Shown: positions 15,655-24,219, counted from the stretch's first letter. The stretch is DNA of 48,867 nt from Agathobaculum butyriciproducens (GCA_003096535.1 QEKJ01000020.1:1-48867), one strand, 5' to 3'. Program-made: numbers and translations. The notes: generated by a model not told the origin, from the sequence alone.

Positions 15655-16015
15655 TTCCTCATTTTTCGGCAATTTGACGTATATTTTCGCTGTAAAACCG
15701 CACGTCCGTGCGCAAAATTTCTCCTGCAGATGAAAAAGCACCGTACATAAAGTACGGTGCTGAGACTGTCGAAAAACTTCGTTTTTCCGACAATCTGTGT
15801 TTTGACTTTGCAAAACACGGACGTCCGAAAGTTCCCATGCGGAAACTTTCTCCCTCTGAAAGTATGAAAACCGAGGTACACGCCCCCGGTTTTCATGCAT
15901 TTGCGCCGCAAATGCTATTTCATGCGCGCTGCCGCGCGGCAGCGGCAGCAGCGCTAAAACGGACTTTATTGACAAATGAAGCACCGTACATAAAGTACGG
16001 TGCTTTAAGTTTCAG
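15655..16015. repeat. Hairpin-packed intergenic region
   Basis: About 360 bases without a credible gene hold consecutive palindromes. AAGCACCGTAC-ataaa-GTACGGTGCT occurs twice (near 15735 and 15979). Others are a GAAAAACTTCGTTTTTC stem within TGTC...GACA (15768-15793), an ATGAAAACCG/CGGTTTTCAT stem (15866-15898), CATTTGCGCCGCAAATG and GCGCTGCCGCGCGGCAGCGGC. A near copy of the TGTCGAAAAC hairpin lies at 14963-14988. The region holds the 3' end of the lipoprotein transcript; the hairpin at 15979-16008 may end it. Confidence 0.6.
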
Positions 16016-16018
16016 CTT

Positions 16019-17032
16019 TTAGCCTTCGATTGCCGTGTAATCATCCGGAACGGTGATGCCCAGCTTCTCGCAGTTAGTCTTGTTGTACATCTTCGTGAAG
16101 TTCGGTGCAGGCTGTACTTCCATATCACCCGGGTTTGCGCCCTTGGCGAGAATCTCGTAAGCCATCTCACCGGTCTTCTCGCCCAGCTCGTAGTAATCAA
16201 TGGACAGGGTAGCTACGCCGCAGCCGTTGCAGATGCCCTGCTCGCCTGCGATAACCGGAACATTTGCCGGGATAACAACGTTTGCAATTGCCTCGGTGCA
16301 GGAAGCAGCGGTGTTATCGGTCGGGATATACATAACATCGCTTGCCGCAGCAGCCTTCTGCGTTACGGAAGCAACGTCGTTGGAGTCGGTGAACGCATAC
16401 TCGGTGCAGGTGTAACCCAGCTTCTCAAGCAGCGGCTTGATGGTATCGATCTGGTACTTGGAGTTCGGCTCAGCGGAGCAGTACAGCAGACCTACGTTCT
16501 TGGCATCCGGGAACAGCTCCTTGAGCATGTCGGCCTGACCGTCGAGCGGTGCAAGATCGGTAGTACCGGAGATGTTGGTGCCGGTCTTGCCGGTCCAGTC
16601 GGATACGCCGAGTGCGGTGCCGTAGTCGGTTACCGAGGTGCCGAGGATCGGAATATCAGAGGTGCCGGCCTGTGCTGCCTGCAGTGCTGCGGTAGCATTG
16701 GCCATGATCAGGTCAACACCTTCGGAAACAAAGCCGTTTACAATCGTGGTGCAGTTTGCGGACTCGCCGGAAGCATTCTGCGGATCAAATTCAACCGAAC
16801 CGCCGTCAGCCTCGACCAGCTCCTTCAGCTTATCCTGGAAACCCTGCGTAGCCGCATCCAGCGCCTCATGCTGAACCAGCTGAACAATGCCTACCTTATA
16901 GCTGCCAGCCGAACCGGAATCGCTGCCGGAGGCTGCCTTGCTGTCATCGCTGCCGGAGCTGCTGCCGCCGCAGGCAGTCATCGTGAGTGCCATGGCGCCA
17001 GCCATCAGCGCTGCGAGTAATCTCTTCTTCAT
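16019..17032 (-). CDS. ABC transporter substrate-binding lipoprotein (TrpX/PF04392-like)
   Basis: This 337-residue protein begins with a lipoprotein signal peptide (MKKRLLAALMAGAMALTMTA followed by the lipidated Cys), then a Ser/Gly/Asp-rich linker and a periplasmic-binding fold. Motifs VGIVQLVQHEALDAATQGF, NASGESANCTTI and PILGTSVTDYG are typical of the ABC substrate-binding family linked to tryptophan/tyrosine or uncharacterised amino-acid uptake. No permease or ATPase gene lies beside it, so partners must be elsewhere or lost. The ATG at 17032 is chosen over an upstream TTG because of the signal peptide and AAGGG. Confidence 0.85.
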   Translation of the reverse strand: MKKRLLAALMAGAMALTMTACGGSSSGSDDSKAASGSDSGSAGSYKVGIVQLVQHEALDAATQGFQDKLKELVEADGGSVEFDPQNASGESANCTTIVNGFVSEGVDLIMANATAALQAAQAGTSDIPILGTSVTDYGTALGVSDWTGKTGTNISGTTDLAPLDGQADMLKELFPDAKNVGLLYCSAEPNSKYQIDTIKPLLEKLGYTCTEYAFTDSNDVASVTQKAAAASDVMYIPTDNTAASCTEAIANVVIPANVPVIAGEQGICNGCGVATLSIDYYELGEKTGEMAYEILAKGANPGDMEVQPAPNFTKMYNKTNCEKLGITVPDDYTAIEG

Positions 17033-17095
17033 GGGAAACCCTTCTTTGTTCAAATTTTACTTTTCACAGAACTTTTGCACTTCTGTTACTTCATC

Positions 17096-17124
17096 ATTTT
17101 AGCAGTTAAAAGAGTTCAAGTCAA
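17096..17124 (-). promoter_or_regulatory. Promoter of the substrate-binding lipoprotein gene
   Basis: Minus strand TTGACT (17124-17119), exactly 17 bases, TAAAAT (17101-17096). Confidence 0.7.
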
Positions 17125-17227
17125 GTATACCGTTTAAATTTCTTACGATAAGAATTATCTATCCGTCATTTTTTACAATATCAACTTTGCAATTTGTTAA
17201 CAATCTGTAAGGAATGTCAAATTTCAG

Positions 17228-17256
17228 TTGACCGCCGCTCCTGTCTATCGTACAAT
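17228..17256 (+). promoter_or_regulatory. Promoter of the CBS-domain gene
   Basis: TTGACC (17228-17233), 17 bases, TACAAT (17251-17256). A stable stem-loop (GCAGCACC/GGTGCTGC, 17270-17301, with inner GTGAA/TTCAC) lies at the very start of the transcript and lacks a T run. Confidence 0.7.
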
Positions 17257-17341
17257 AGAGGTAACAAAAGCAGCACCGGTGAATCAGCTTCACGGTGCTG
17301 CTCTGCTACGATTTATATTACAATTTTTAAGGAGCGATACT

Positions 17342-17737
17342 ATGAATATTTCGTTCTTCCTGAAACCCAAGGTAGAGGTTTCCTACTTAACCGAAAGCTG
17401 CCCGGTGCAGAAGGCCATTGACGACATGCTCCACAGCGGCTTCACAGCGATTCCTGTGGTAGATGCCAAGGGAAAATACGCCGGAACGATCACCGAAGGT
17501 GATTTTCTGCGGCTGGTGCTGCATTACCCGAAGGAAACCCTCGAACAGCTGACCGTCGGTCAGGTTGAGCTGCGGGTACACCACCGCTCGGTAAGCATTG
17601 ATGCACGCATGGAGGATATGGTCGATCTGGTCACAGCGCAGAATTTTGTACCTGTAGTGGACGGACGCGGTATCTTCTGCGGTATTGTCACCCGTCGGGA
17701 TGTGATCACCTACCTCTGCAAGCAAGTGCAGAGCTGA
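17342..17737 (+). CDS. CBS-domain pair protein
   Basis: This 131-residue protein consists almost only of two CBS motifs (a Bateman module). The first includes GFTAIPVVDAKGKYAGTITEGDF and the second NFVPVVDGRGIFCGIVTRRD. Such modules bind adenine nucleotides or other ligands and act as regulatory switches; the partner is not visible here. AAGGAGC sits six bases before the ATG at 17342; a longer in-frame extension upstream has no such site. Its stop lies one base from the end of the convergent M16 peptidase gene. Confidence 0.88.
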   Translation: MNISFFLKPKVEVSYLTESCPVQKAIDDMLHSGFTAIPVVDAKGKYAGTITEGDFLRLVLHYPKETLEQLTVGQVELRVHHRSVSIDARMEDMVDLVTAQNFVPVVDGRGIFCGIVTRRDVITYLCKQVQS

Positions 17738-17738
17738 T

Positions 17739-18986
17739 TCAACGCAGCAGTTCGCGGTATGTATCCTCGCTGTCCGGCTGTCCGACAACGGCCAGAGAAG
17801 CCTTCGAGCGGTCGAACACACGGCGGGCAAGGTTCAGGATATCATCTGCGGTCACGCGGTCGTAGGAATCGAGCACTTCCTCGATCTTGGATACCTCGCC
17901 GCGCAGCAGTTCACTGCGGCCGATGGTCATCATGCGGTTGCCTGTATTCTCCAGCCCCATCAGCAGCGTGGTCTTGGCCTGCTCGCGGCAGCGCGACAGT
18001 TCATCCGGCTCCGGTCCGTTCTGGCAGAATTCATCGAGTTCACGCAGGATAAGATCGAGCGCCTTGCGCTCGGTTTCCTGTCCCAGACCGGTGTAGATGG
18101 ACAGCAGACCGGTATCCAGATGCGGTGTGGTAAACGTGTACACCGAGTAGCACAGACCGTTCTGCTCGCGCACGCTCTGGAACAGGCGGGACGACATGCC
18201 GCCGCCGAGAATGGAGCTGAGCAGGTTCATTGCAAAGCGGTCCTCGCTGACAAGCGATACGCCCGGGAAGGACAGGCACAGGTGGTTCTGCTCGATCTCC
18301 TTATCCCTCAGGAACAGGCTCGGCTGGTAGGCTGCCGGTGTGATAACGTTTTTGCCCTCGCCCTGCATCTCGGAGAACAGCTCCTCGATAAAGTCGAGAT
18401 CCTCATCGGTAAAATGGCCGGAAACCGCAACAACTGTATCCTGCGGACGGTAATATTCGCGCATATACTTGTGCAGTGTTTCCGAGGTCATCGGCTCGAG
18501 CGTTTCCGCCGTACCGAGGATCGGGCGGCCGAGTGCCGAGCCGCTGTAGCAGCTCTCGAACAGCTTGTCGATGGCAACATCCTCCGGAGAGTCCTCGTAC
18601 ATGTCGATCTCCTCGAGAACGACACCGCGCTCCAGCTCCAGATCCTCCTGTGCAAAGCGGGAATGCAGGAACATATCCGCCAGCAGAGCCACCGCGTTTT
18701 TCAGCCGGCTGTCCAGAACCTTCATATAGTAGCATGTGCATTCCTTATCTGTGAATGCATTCGCCTGCCCGCCTAATGCATCGATTGCGATTGCAATATG
18801 GCGGGCAGAGCGTTTTTCCGTGCCCTTGAAGATCATGTGCTCGATGAAATGCGATACGCCGCCGAGCTCTGCGGGTTCGTATCGGCTGCCGTTGCCGACC
18901 CAGATGCCGACCGACACCGTGCGCATGTTGTCGATCCGTTCGGTAATCAGACGCACACCGTTCGGGAGAATTCGTTTTACATACAT
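17739..18986 (-). CDS. M16-family zinc metallopeptidase
   Basis: This 415-residue protein has the inverted zinc motif HFIEH at residues 46-50 and the downstream glutamate region (GVVLEEIDMYEDSPED), so the catalytic half is intact. A second, non-catalytic domain follows (GGGMSSRLFQSVREQNGLCY is the conserved C-domain motif). This single-chain, two-domain layout matches the YmxG/PqqL/mitochondrial-processing-peptidase-like group. No signal peptide is seen, so it is probably cytoplasmic and degrades or processes peptides. The upstream ribosome binding site is weak (AAAGTAGG). Confidence 0.92.
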   Translation of the reverse strand: MYVKRILPNGVRLITERIDNMRTVSVGIWVGNGSRYEPAELGGVSHFIEHMIFKGTEKRSARHIAIAIDALGGQANAFTDKECTCYYMKVLDSRLKNAVALLADMFLHSRFAQEDLELERGVVLEEIDMYEDSPEDVAIDKLFESCYSGSALGRPILGTAETLEPMTSETLHKYMREYYRPQDTVVAVSGHFTDEDLDFIEELFSEMQGEGKNVITPAAYQPSLFLRDKEIEQNHLCLSFPGVSLVSEDRFAMNLLSSILGGGMSSRLFQSVREQNGLCYSVYTFTTPHLDTGLLSIYTGLGQETERKALDLILRELDEFCQNGPEPDELSRCREQAKTTLLMGLENTGNRMMTIGRSELLRGEVSKIEEVLDSYDRVTADDILNLARRVFDRSKASLAVVGQPDSEDTYRELLR

Positions 18987-19050
18987 CGGTTTTTACCTAC
19001 TTTCTGTTTGTACTCTTTCTCTCTATTTCTTATAGCACTTATTTCCATAT

Positions 19051-19086
19051 AAAAACAGGGGACATGATCGTCGTCATGTCCCCTGC
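19051..19086 (-). terminator. Terminator of the pyk-LCP operon
   Basis: On the minus strand CAGGGGACATGA pairs with TCATGTCCCCTG around CGACGA and is followed by TTTTTAT. It lies 24 bases past the LCP stop codon. Confidence 0.92.
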
Positions 19087-19109
19087 TTCGTTCTCTAACG
19101 ATCACAAGT

Positions 19110-20300
19110 TTAATAATACACCTTATTCCCGTTTTCGTCCAGACTGTATCGGTCACCATCGCAATCATAATAGTCACCGGTGTCGGAATCGTACCAGCCG
19201 CCTTCCTCCACAAGGGATTCCGGGTCCACCGCAGTGGTATTCGACTTGGTATCCGTGCTCTTGGACGAATCGGTCGTATCCGTCCCGGTATCCGTATCGG
19301 ACTTGCTGTCCGTGCCGGTATCATCATCGGTCGTGCCGCTGCCGATATCCGCGTCATCATAGATGTATGCGTGGATATGGTCGGCTGCAACATCCAGATC
19401 ATAGGTAATAAACTCGCTGGAATTACCGGAATAGCTCCACTCGCCATCCACCGGAATACGGGTGTGTTCAAGTGTCGGAATGCCGTTCTTGACCGCGCCG
19501 ACGATCAGCGACGCCATATCAGTCGGCGAAAGTGAGGTCGTAACATACGGAACCAGCTTGCGCATGCTGCCGATCAGCTCGGTGGCGCTTGCGCTCTGCA
19601 GCTTGGTGAAGATGGCGTTCAGCACAACGCTCTGACGCTCCACGCGTGCCCAGTCATCGCCAGTGTCGCCCTTGCGGATACGGCCGTAGCACAGCGCCTG
19701 CACGCCGTCCAGCGTCTGCAGTCCGGTCTTCTCCACGCCGGAGAACTCCTTGCCCCGCTCTGCACCGTAGTCCTTGATGACACGGTTGAGCTCCTTCAGC
19801 TCGTTATCGTTCTGCACGTCGATGTCCACGCCGCCGATCGCGTCTACGATCTGCACCAGCTGCTCGAAGTCTACGGCAACGTAATCCTTGATATCCGTGC
19901 CGAAATTCTCGTTGATGGTGCGGATAGCCAGACTGGGACCGCCGCGGAAATACGCCGCATTCAGCTTGTCCTCACCGTAGCCGTCGATATCTACCAGAGA
20001 ATCGCGCATCAGGCTGATGAGCTTGATCTTGCCGCGCGTGTTGTCCACGGTGACGATCATCATGCAGTCCGAATGGCTCTGCTTGTCGCCCTCGCGGGTA
20101 TCCAGACCGAACAATGCAATATTCGTAATATTTTCGTCCGCTGTGACGCTCGCCGCCAGATCTTCATCGGACAGCGAGGAATCATAGGTATAGCCGAACA
20201 TCGTGCGGTAGCCGTACAATCCGATGCAGAACAGGATTGCTAGCGCCACAACAGCGGCCATCGTGCGGAACAATGCACGCTGCAAGCGTTTGAAAGACAT
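19110..20300 (-). CDS. LytR-CpsA-Psr (LCP) family wall-polymer ligase
   Basis: This 396-residue protein has one N-terminal membrane segment (~residues 12-32, VVALAILFCIGLYGY) and an extracellular LCP domain (~58-300). The domain shows FGLDTREGDKQSHSDCMMIV, the Arg-containing LISLMRDSLVDI, KLNAAYFRGGP and RIRKGDTGDDWARVERQ, all typical of ligases that attach glycopolymers to peptidoglycan. A Asp/Ser/Thr-rich tail (~315-355) precedes a short Tyr/Asp-rich end. Its start is only four bases after the pyk stop, with the Shine-Dalgarno-like CGAGGAC inside the pyk 3' end, so the two are coupled. Confidence 0.92.
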   Translation of the reverse strand: MSFKRLQRALFRTMAAVVALAILFCIGLYGYRTMFGYTYDSSLSDEDLAASVTADENITNIALFGLDTREGDKQSHSDCMMIVTVDNTRGKIKLISLMRDSLVDIDGYGEDKLNAAYFRGGPSLAIRTINENFGTDIKDYVAVDFEQLVQIVDAIGGVDIDVQNDNELKELNRVIKDYGAERGKEFSGVEKTGLQTLDGVQALCYGRIRKGDTGDDWARVERQSVVLNAIFTKLQSASATELIGSMRKLVPYVTTSLSPTDMASLIVGAVKNGIPTLEHTRIPVDGEWSYSGNSSEFITYDLDVAADHIHAYIYDDADIGSGTTDDDTGTDSKSDTDTGTDTTDSSKSTDTKSNTTAVDPESLVEEGGWYDSDTGDYYDCDGDRYSLDENGNKVYY

Positions 20301-20304
20301 AGTG

Positions 20305-21756
20305 TTAGTCCTCGAAAGACTTCTCGGTCAGTTCGTGTACACGCAGGGTATTGGTGTAGTAAACCTCGCCTACCGGCATACCTGCGGTGATGGTGATAAC
20401 GTCGCCAACGCGCAGATCGAGCGCAGTTACCGCTGCCTTCTCGGACAGATGGTACAGCTCAGTGCCGGACTGCGGGCGCTTTTCAACCAGAATCGGCTTT
20501 ACGCCCCAGGACATGGTCAGGCGGTTAAAGGTCTTTTCGCTCGGGGTAGCGGCGATGATCGGCGCGCCCGGACGGTAGGTGGATACAGCGCGAGCGGTAG
20601 AACCGGACTCGGTGAATGCTACAATGCCCTTAACGCCCAGATCAGCAGAGGTAGAGCAGGTCGCGTGCGAGATTGCCAGCGTCTTCATGTCGCCGTCTAC
20701 ATTCATGTTCTGGAACTCAAGACGGGTTACACGGCGGCGGTCGTAGTGGATGGTCTTCTCTGCGTTCTCTGCGATGCGGCTCATGGTACGAACGGTCTCT
20801 ACCGGATACTTGCCGACAGAGGTCTCACCGGACAGCATGATAGCGGAGGTGCCGTCGTAAACAGCGTTTGCAACGTCGGAAACCTCTGCACGGGTCGGGC
20901 GCGGGTTCTTAGCCATGGACTCGAGCATCTGGGTAGCGGTTACAACGCGCTTGCCGCGGGAAATGCAGGTCTTGATGATGGACTTCTGGATCTCCGGCAG
21001 CTCCTCAAACGGAACCTCAACGCCAAGGTCGCCGCGGGCTACCATGATGCCGTTTGCCTCGTCGAGAATCTCCTGTACGTTGTTTACGCCTTCCATGTTC
21101 TCGATCTTGCAGATAATCTCAACATCTTCCTTGCCGTGTGCCTTGAGGATCTCCTTGATGTCGCGGACGTCCTGTGCGGAACGGGTGAAGGAAGCAGCGA
21201 TAAAGTCGATGTCCTGAGACAGACCGAACTCAATATCCTCACGGTCCTTATCGGAAACGAACTTCATGTTCAGCTTGATGCCCGGTACGTTGATGGACTT
21301 GCGGTTGGAGAGCGGGCCGCCGTTGAGCGCCTTGCACACAATGTCGGTGCCGTTCTTGATCTCCTCAACCTCGAATGCAACCAGACCGTCGTCGATCAGG
21401 ATGCGGGTGCCCGGCTGAACGTCGTTCGGCAGGCCTTCGTAGGTGATGGAAACGATGGTGTTGTCACCCTCGATATCGCGGGTGGTCAGCGTAAACTCCT
21501 GACCCTCAACAATCTCGATCTTGCCGTCCTTATAGGTCTTGGTACGGATCTCCGGACCCTTGGTATCCAGCATAATGCCGACCGGCATGCCAAGCTCCTT
21601 GCGGGCTGCCTTAACGGCGTCCATGCGAGCCTTGTGCTCCTCATGAGAGCCGTGGCTGAAGTTCATACGGGCAACATTCATGCCTGCCTTGATCATCTCG
21701 GGCAGTACAGCATCAGTTGCGGGACCAAGCGTGCAGATAATCTTCGTTTTGCGCAT
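20305..21756 (-). CDS. pyk: Pyruvate kinase
   Basis: This 483-residue enzyme makes pyruvate and ATP from phosphoenolpyruvate. Conserved stretches include KIICTLGPATD at the start, GMNVARMNFSHGSHEEH, IMLDTKGPEIRT, the catalytic KIENMEGVNN region and the signature MVARGDLGVEVP, followed by ATQMLESM. The C-terminal domain is present (IIAATPSEKTFNRLTMSWGV), with no extra PEP-utiliser domain, so it is the short form. AGAGGAA precedes the ATG. It is first in a two-gene unit with an LCP wall ligase, an unusual pairing. Confidence 0.96.
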   Translation of the reverse strand: MRKTKIICTLGPATDAVLPEMIKAGMNVARMNFSHGSHEEHKARMDAVKAARKELGMPVGIMLDTKGPEIRTKTYKDGKIEIVEGQEFTLTTRDIEGDNTIVSITYEGLPNDVQPGTRILIDDGLVAFEVEEIKNGTDIVCKALNGGPLSNRKSINVPGIKLNMKFVSDKDREDIEFGLSQDIDFIAASFTRSAQDVRDIKEILKAHGKEDVEIICKIENMEGVNNVQEILDEANGIMVARGDLGVEVPFEELPEIQKSIIKTCISRGKRVVTATQMLESMAKNPRPTRAEVSDVANAVYDGTSAIMLSGETSVGKYPVETVRTMSRIAENAEKTIHYDRRRVTRLEFQNMNVDGDMKTLAISHATCSTSADLGVKGIVAFTESGSTARAVSTYRPGAPIIAATPSEKTFNRLTMSWGVKPILVEKRPQSGTELYHLSEKAAVTALDLRVGDVITITAGMPVGEVYYTNTLRVHELTEKSFED

Positions 21757-21822
21757 CGAAACATATTCCTCTCTATAACAATATGGTTTTAATAATAAAA
21801 TTCTCTATACGTATACGTTTTT

Positions 21823-21851
21823 ATTTTAGCAGTTTTCCCGACACTTTGCAA
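21823..21851 (-). promoter_or_regulatory. pyk promoter
   Basis: Minus strand TTGCAA (21851-21846), exactly 17 bases, TAAAAT (21828-21823). The early leader contains the palindromic ACGTATACGT, a possible operator. Confidence 0.65.
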
Positions 21852-21919
21852 TCATCACCCGAACCCCATTGGGATTTTCATGCTTTTCGACAAAAAAGCA
21901 GACCCGCACCGCAAACATC

Positions 21920-21948
21920 TTGTGTTTTATGATACGCTCTTGTATAAT
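21920..21948 (+). promoter_or_regulatory. Promoter of the nucleotidyltransferase gene
   Basis: TTGTGT (21920-21925), exactly 17 bases, TATAAT (21943-21948). About 85 nt of leader follow. Confidence 0.7.
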
Positions 21949-22038
21949 AAAGGAGTATTCCCGTTTGAGAGTATGAAAAACATGAATGAAATGCTTTATT
22001 TGTATAAATAGATAAGGTTCTTTAGGAGGATATAGACT

Positions 22039-22959
22039 ATGGCAAATCCGGTTTTGGTGATTATGGCGGCAGGTATGGGCTCGCGCTACGGCGGACTCAA
22101 GCAGATCGACCCGATCGGTCCGAACGGACAGATTCTGCTCGATTATTCCATCTACGATGCACACCGTGCAGGCTTTGACCGCGTGGTATTCATCATCCGT
22201 CCCGAGCTGCACGAGGCATTCGAGGACGCCATCGGCAAAAAGGCGCGCCGCTTCATGCAGGTGGACTATGCTTATCAAACGCTCGACAATCTGCCGGACG
22301 GCCTGACCGCGCCGGAGGGCCGTGAGAAGCCGCTCGGCACCGCGCATGCCGTGTGGTGTGCAAAGGAGCTGACTGCCGGCTGCCCGATCGCCGTTATCAA
22401 CGCGGATGACTTCTACGGCGCAGATGCATTCCGCAAAATGTATGATTACCTCGCTTCCGCGCAGGATGACGACAAATTCCGCTACTGCATGGTCGGCTAT
22501 CAGGTCGAGAACACGCTCACCGAAAACGGCACGGTCTCCCGCGGCGTATGCACCGCAGACGAAAACGGTCTGCTCGCACATATCATTGAACGCACCGCCA
22601 TTCACCGCGATGCGGACGGCGTCATCCGCTACGATGCGGACGGCGATGCACCCGCCGGTGAGATTGCGCCCGGCACACCGGTGTCGCTCAATCTCTGGGG
22701 ATTCACCCCTTCCTTCCTGCCCTCGCTTGATGACGGCCTTCGTGAGTTTTTCGCAGGCAAGCTGCCGGACAATCCGATGAAGGCGGAGTATTATCTGCCG
22801 TTCGCGGTGGACGCGCTCATCAAGGACGGAAAGGCGACCGCAAAGGTACTCACCACGGATTCCCGCTGGTACGGCGTCACCTACCGCGAGGACAAGCCGA
22901 CTATCTGCGCTGCCGTTGCAGCTATGACGGAAAACGGCGATTATCCCGCCGATCTGTAA
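22039..22959 (+). CDS. NTP_transferase-family sugar nucleotidyltransferase
   Basis: This 306-residue protein has the N-terminal nucleotide-binding signature VIMAAGMGSRYGGLKQIDPI of sugar-phosphate nucleotidyltransferases, then LGTAHAVWCAKE and the metal-site INADDFYG. This places it in the GT-A-like NTP_transferase family, which joins a sugar phosphate to an NTP; relatives often sit in cell-wall or choline-phosphate pathways. The exact sugar and nucleotide cannot be read from sequence. TAGGAGGATATAGACT precedes the ATG. It lies 16 bases before a gene of unknown function, suggesting a two-gene operon. Confidence 0.87.
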   Translation: MANPVLVIMAAGMGSRYGGLKQIDPIGPNGQILLDYSIYDAHRAGFDRVVFIIRPELHEAFEDAIGKKARRFMQVDYAYQTLDNLPDGLTAPEGREKPLGTAHAVWCAKELTAGCPIAVINADDFYGADAFRKMYDYLASAQDDDKFRYCMVGYQVENTLTENGTVSRGVCTADENGLLAHIIERTAIHRDADGVIRYDADGDAPAGEIAPGTPVSLNLWGFTPSFLPSLDDGLREFFAGKLPDNPMKAEYYLPFAVDALIKDGKATAKVLTTDSRWYGVTYREDKPTICAAVAAMTENGDYPADL

Positions 22960-22975
22960 AAAAGCGAGGCTGTTT

Positions 22976-23485
22976 ATGGACTTTTCTACTGAATTTGTTG
23001 CCTTGCGCGACAAGCTGCTGAACGGGCAGGATCCGCATTTCCGCTCCCAGCAGAACGTGCAGGTTTCCGGCCGAATGGCGGCGCTGCTGAGCGTTTTCAA
23101 CTCCCGCACGCCCCGCAAAATCCTCGGTCTGATGCCGACCGGCGGCACGAGCCACGCACACGAATACCGTCTGCTGTTCGCCGTGCCCTCGCTCGATGAG
23201 CAAACGCTTGATGACTGGTGGAAGTACGCGCAGCAGGTCAGCGCCGAGCTGGTAAAGCCGGACGAAAACCACGATTTTTCGCTGCTTTCGGTCATTCTTG
23301 CCGCCGGCGAGACTGACAAATCCGTGCTCAAAAAGCTGAAAAAGCTGTCCGACGAGCGCAAATACCAGAGCGGCAAGCACGGCTGGTCGTCCATCCGTCT
23401 GGCGGTCGTGGATCTTGATACGCACAAGGTGCACACCAACCGCATGGGCGATTCGCTGAAAAACATTCTCCAGCCGCTTGTCTGA
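22976..23485 (+). CDS. Hypothetical protein in operon with the nucleotidyltransferase
   Basis: This 169-residue cytoplasmic protein has no signal peptide or membrane segment. Visible stretches include MPTGGTSHAHEYRLLFAVPS, then an acidic/Trp-rich LDDWWKYAQQVSAEL and a basic KKLKKLSDERKYQSGKHGWS. I do not recognise a family. The ribosome binding site is weak (GCGAGGC), which suggests translation coupled to the upstream nucleotidyltransferase. No terminator is obvious after it; the next promoter begins 34 bases on. Confidence 0.72.
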   Translation: MDFSTEFVALRDKLLNGQDPHFRSQQNVQVSGRMAALLSVFNSRTPRKILGLMPTGGTSHAHEYRLLFAVPSLDEQTLDDWWKYAQQVSAELVKPDENHDFSLLSVILAAGETDKSVLKKLKKLSDERKYQSGKHGWSSIRLAVVDLDTHKVHTNRMGDSLKNILQPLV

Positions 23486-23518
23486 GACAAATTCCCGGAT
23501 GAAAATACGGAAAACCTC

Positions 23519-23547
23519 TTGAAAAAGTACATTTAATATGATATAGT
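23519..23547 (+). promoter_or_regulatory. secG promoter
   Basis: TTGAAA (23519-23524), exactly 17 bases, TATAGT (23542-23547). Confidence 0.7.
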
Positions 23548-23622
23548 ATCATGTACGCATATTGCGCGCATAGTCTCGTTATGCGCGATAAGAAAAATGA
23601 AAAGCAGTGGAGGAAATTACCT

Positions 23623-23859
23623 ATGACTACCGCACAAATCGCTCTCTCGGTCATCATGATCGTTGCAAGCCTGTTCCTGATCGTTGTTGTTCTGCTCCAG
23701 CATGGTGCACAGCAGGGTCTGGGCGCTGTATCCGGCTCCGCAGACACCTTCTACGGCTCCGGCAAGGCAAGCGCATCCGACCGTATCTTTGCTCGTCTGA
23801 CCTCGATTGTCGGCGTTGTTTTCGTCATCATTGCAATCGTCCTGAACCTCATCCACTAA
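23623..23859 (+). CDS. secG: Preprotein translocase subunit SecG
   Basis: This 78-residue inner-membrane protein has two hydrophobic segments (~5-26 and ~53-75) joined by a small-residue loop with the family motif LLQHGAQQGLGAVSGSADTF. SecG is an accessory subunit of the SecYEG channel. The start at 23623 is set by GGAGG nine bases upstream; an in-frame extension to 23551 has no support. It is followed after one base by a second small membrane gene. Confidence 0.93.
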   Translation: MTTAQIALSVIMIVASLFLIVVVLLQHGAQQGLGAVSGSADTFYGSGKASASDRIFARLTSIVGVVFVIIAIVLNLIH

Positions 23860-23860
23860 G

Positions 23861-24082
23861 ATGCAGACGGTTCAGCGACTGCTCCTGTTGCTGTTTGCCG
23901 CGTTTGCCGCGCTGACAGTCCTGCAGCAGATCCGCTACGGCATGATCTGCGGACGCAGTGAGCAGGAGGACAAGCAGGATGATCCCAAGGCAAAGGCGTG
24001 CCGTCAGCAAAGCACGATCTACGCGATCGCAGCCGCGATCAGTCTGATCGTCAATATCATCATCGGCGCACTCAGCAAGTAA
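23861..24082 (+). CDS. Small two-segment membrane protein after secG
   Basis: This 73-residue protein starts one base after the secG stop with no clear Shine-Dalgarno, so translation is probably coupled. It has two hydrophobic stretches (LLLLLFAAFAALTVL and YAIAAAISLIVNIIIGAL) separated by a charged loop (RSEQEDKQDDPKAKACR). I do not recognise the family. Position suggests a function at the membrane, but nothing ties it to secretion beyond co-transcription. Confidence 0.75.
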   Translation: MQTVQRLLLLLFAAFAALTVLQQIRYGMICGRSEQEDKQDDPKAKACRQQSTIYAIAAAISLIVNIIIGALSK

Positions 24083-24087
24083 AGCAG

Positions 24088-24112
24088 AAGCTGTCCTTTC
24101 GGACAGCTTTTT
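24088..24112 (+). terminator. Terminator of the secG operon
   Basis: AAGCTGTCC pairs with GGACAGCTT around TTTC and is followed by TTTTG. Confidence 0.92.
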
Positions 24113-24136
24113 GTTTTGAAAAATGTCAAGTAAATG

Positions 24137-24184
24137 TAAAAATCCGCTGCTTTACAGCGGATTTCGGGTTCTATATTGATGAAT
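24137..24184 (-). ncRNA. Candidate short RNA from a consensus promoter
   Basis: On the minus strand a fully consensus promoter (see next entry) would start a transcript near 24184. After ~20 nt it meets an intrinsic terminator: AATCCGCTG pairs with CAGCGGATT around TAAAG, followed by five T (U tract at 24142-24138). The predicted RNA is about 48 nt, contains no open frame and overlaps no gene. It is unrecognised, and processed leader or spurious transcription are alternatives. Confidence 0.45.
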
Positions 24185-24190
24185 GTCGAT

Positions 24191-24219
24191 ATTATAGGGC
24201 AGCCGCCTCCCATTGTCAA
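24191..24219 (-). promoter_or_regulatory. Perfect-consensus promoter inside a hairpin
   Basis: Minus strand TTGACA (24219-24214), exactly 17 bases, TATAAT (24196-24191). Its -35 box lies in the loop and its spacer in one arm of a 12-base inverted repeat (AGCCGCCTCCCA, 24200-24232), which on the plus strand is followed by TTCTTTT. Confidence 0.65.

Noticed and set aside
21826-23532. 568-codon minus-strand frame opposite the nucleotidyltransferase and its neighbour
   Set aside because: It spans two real plus-strand genes with good ribosome binding sites and shows no family motif.
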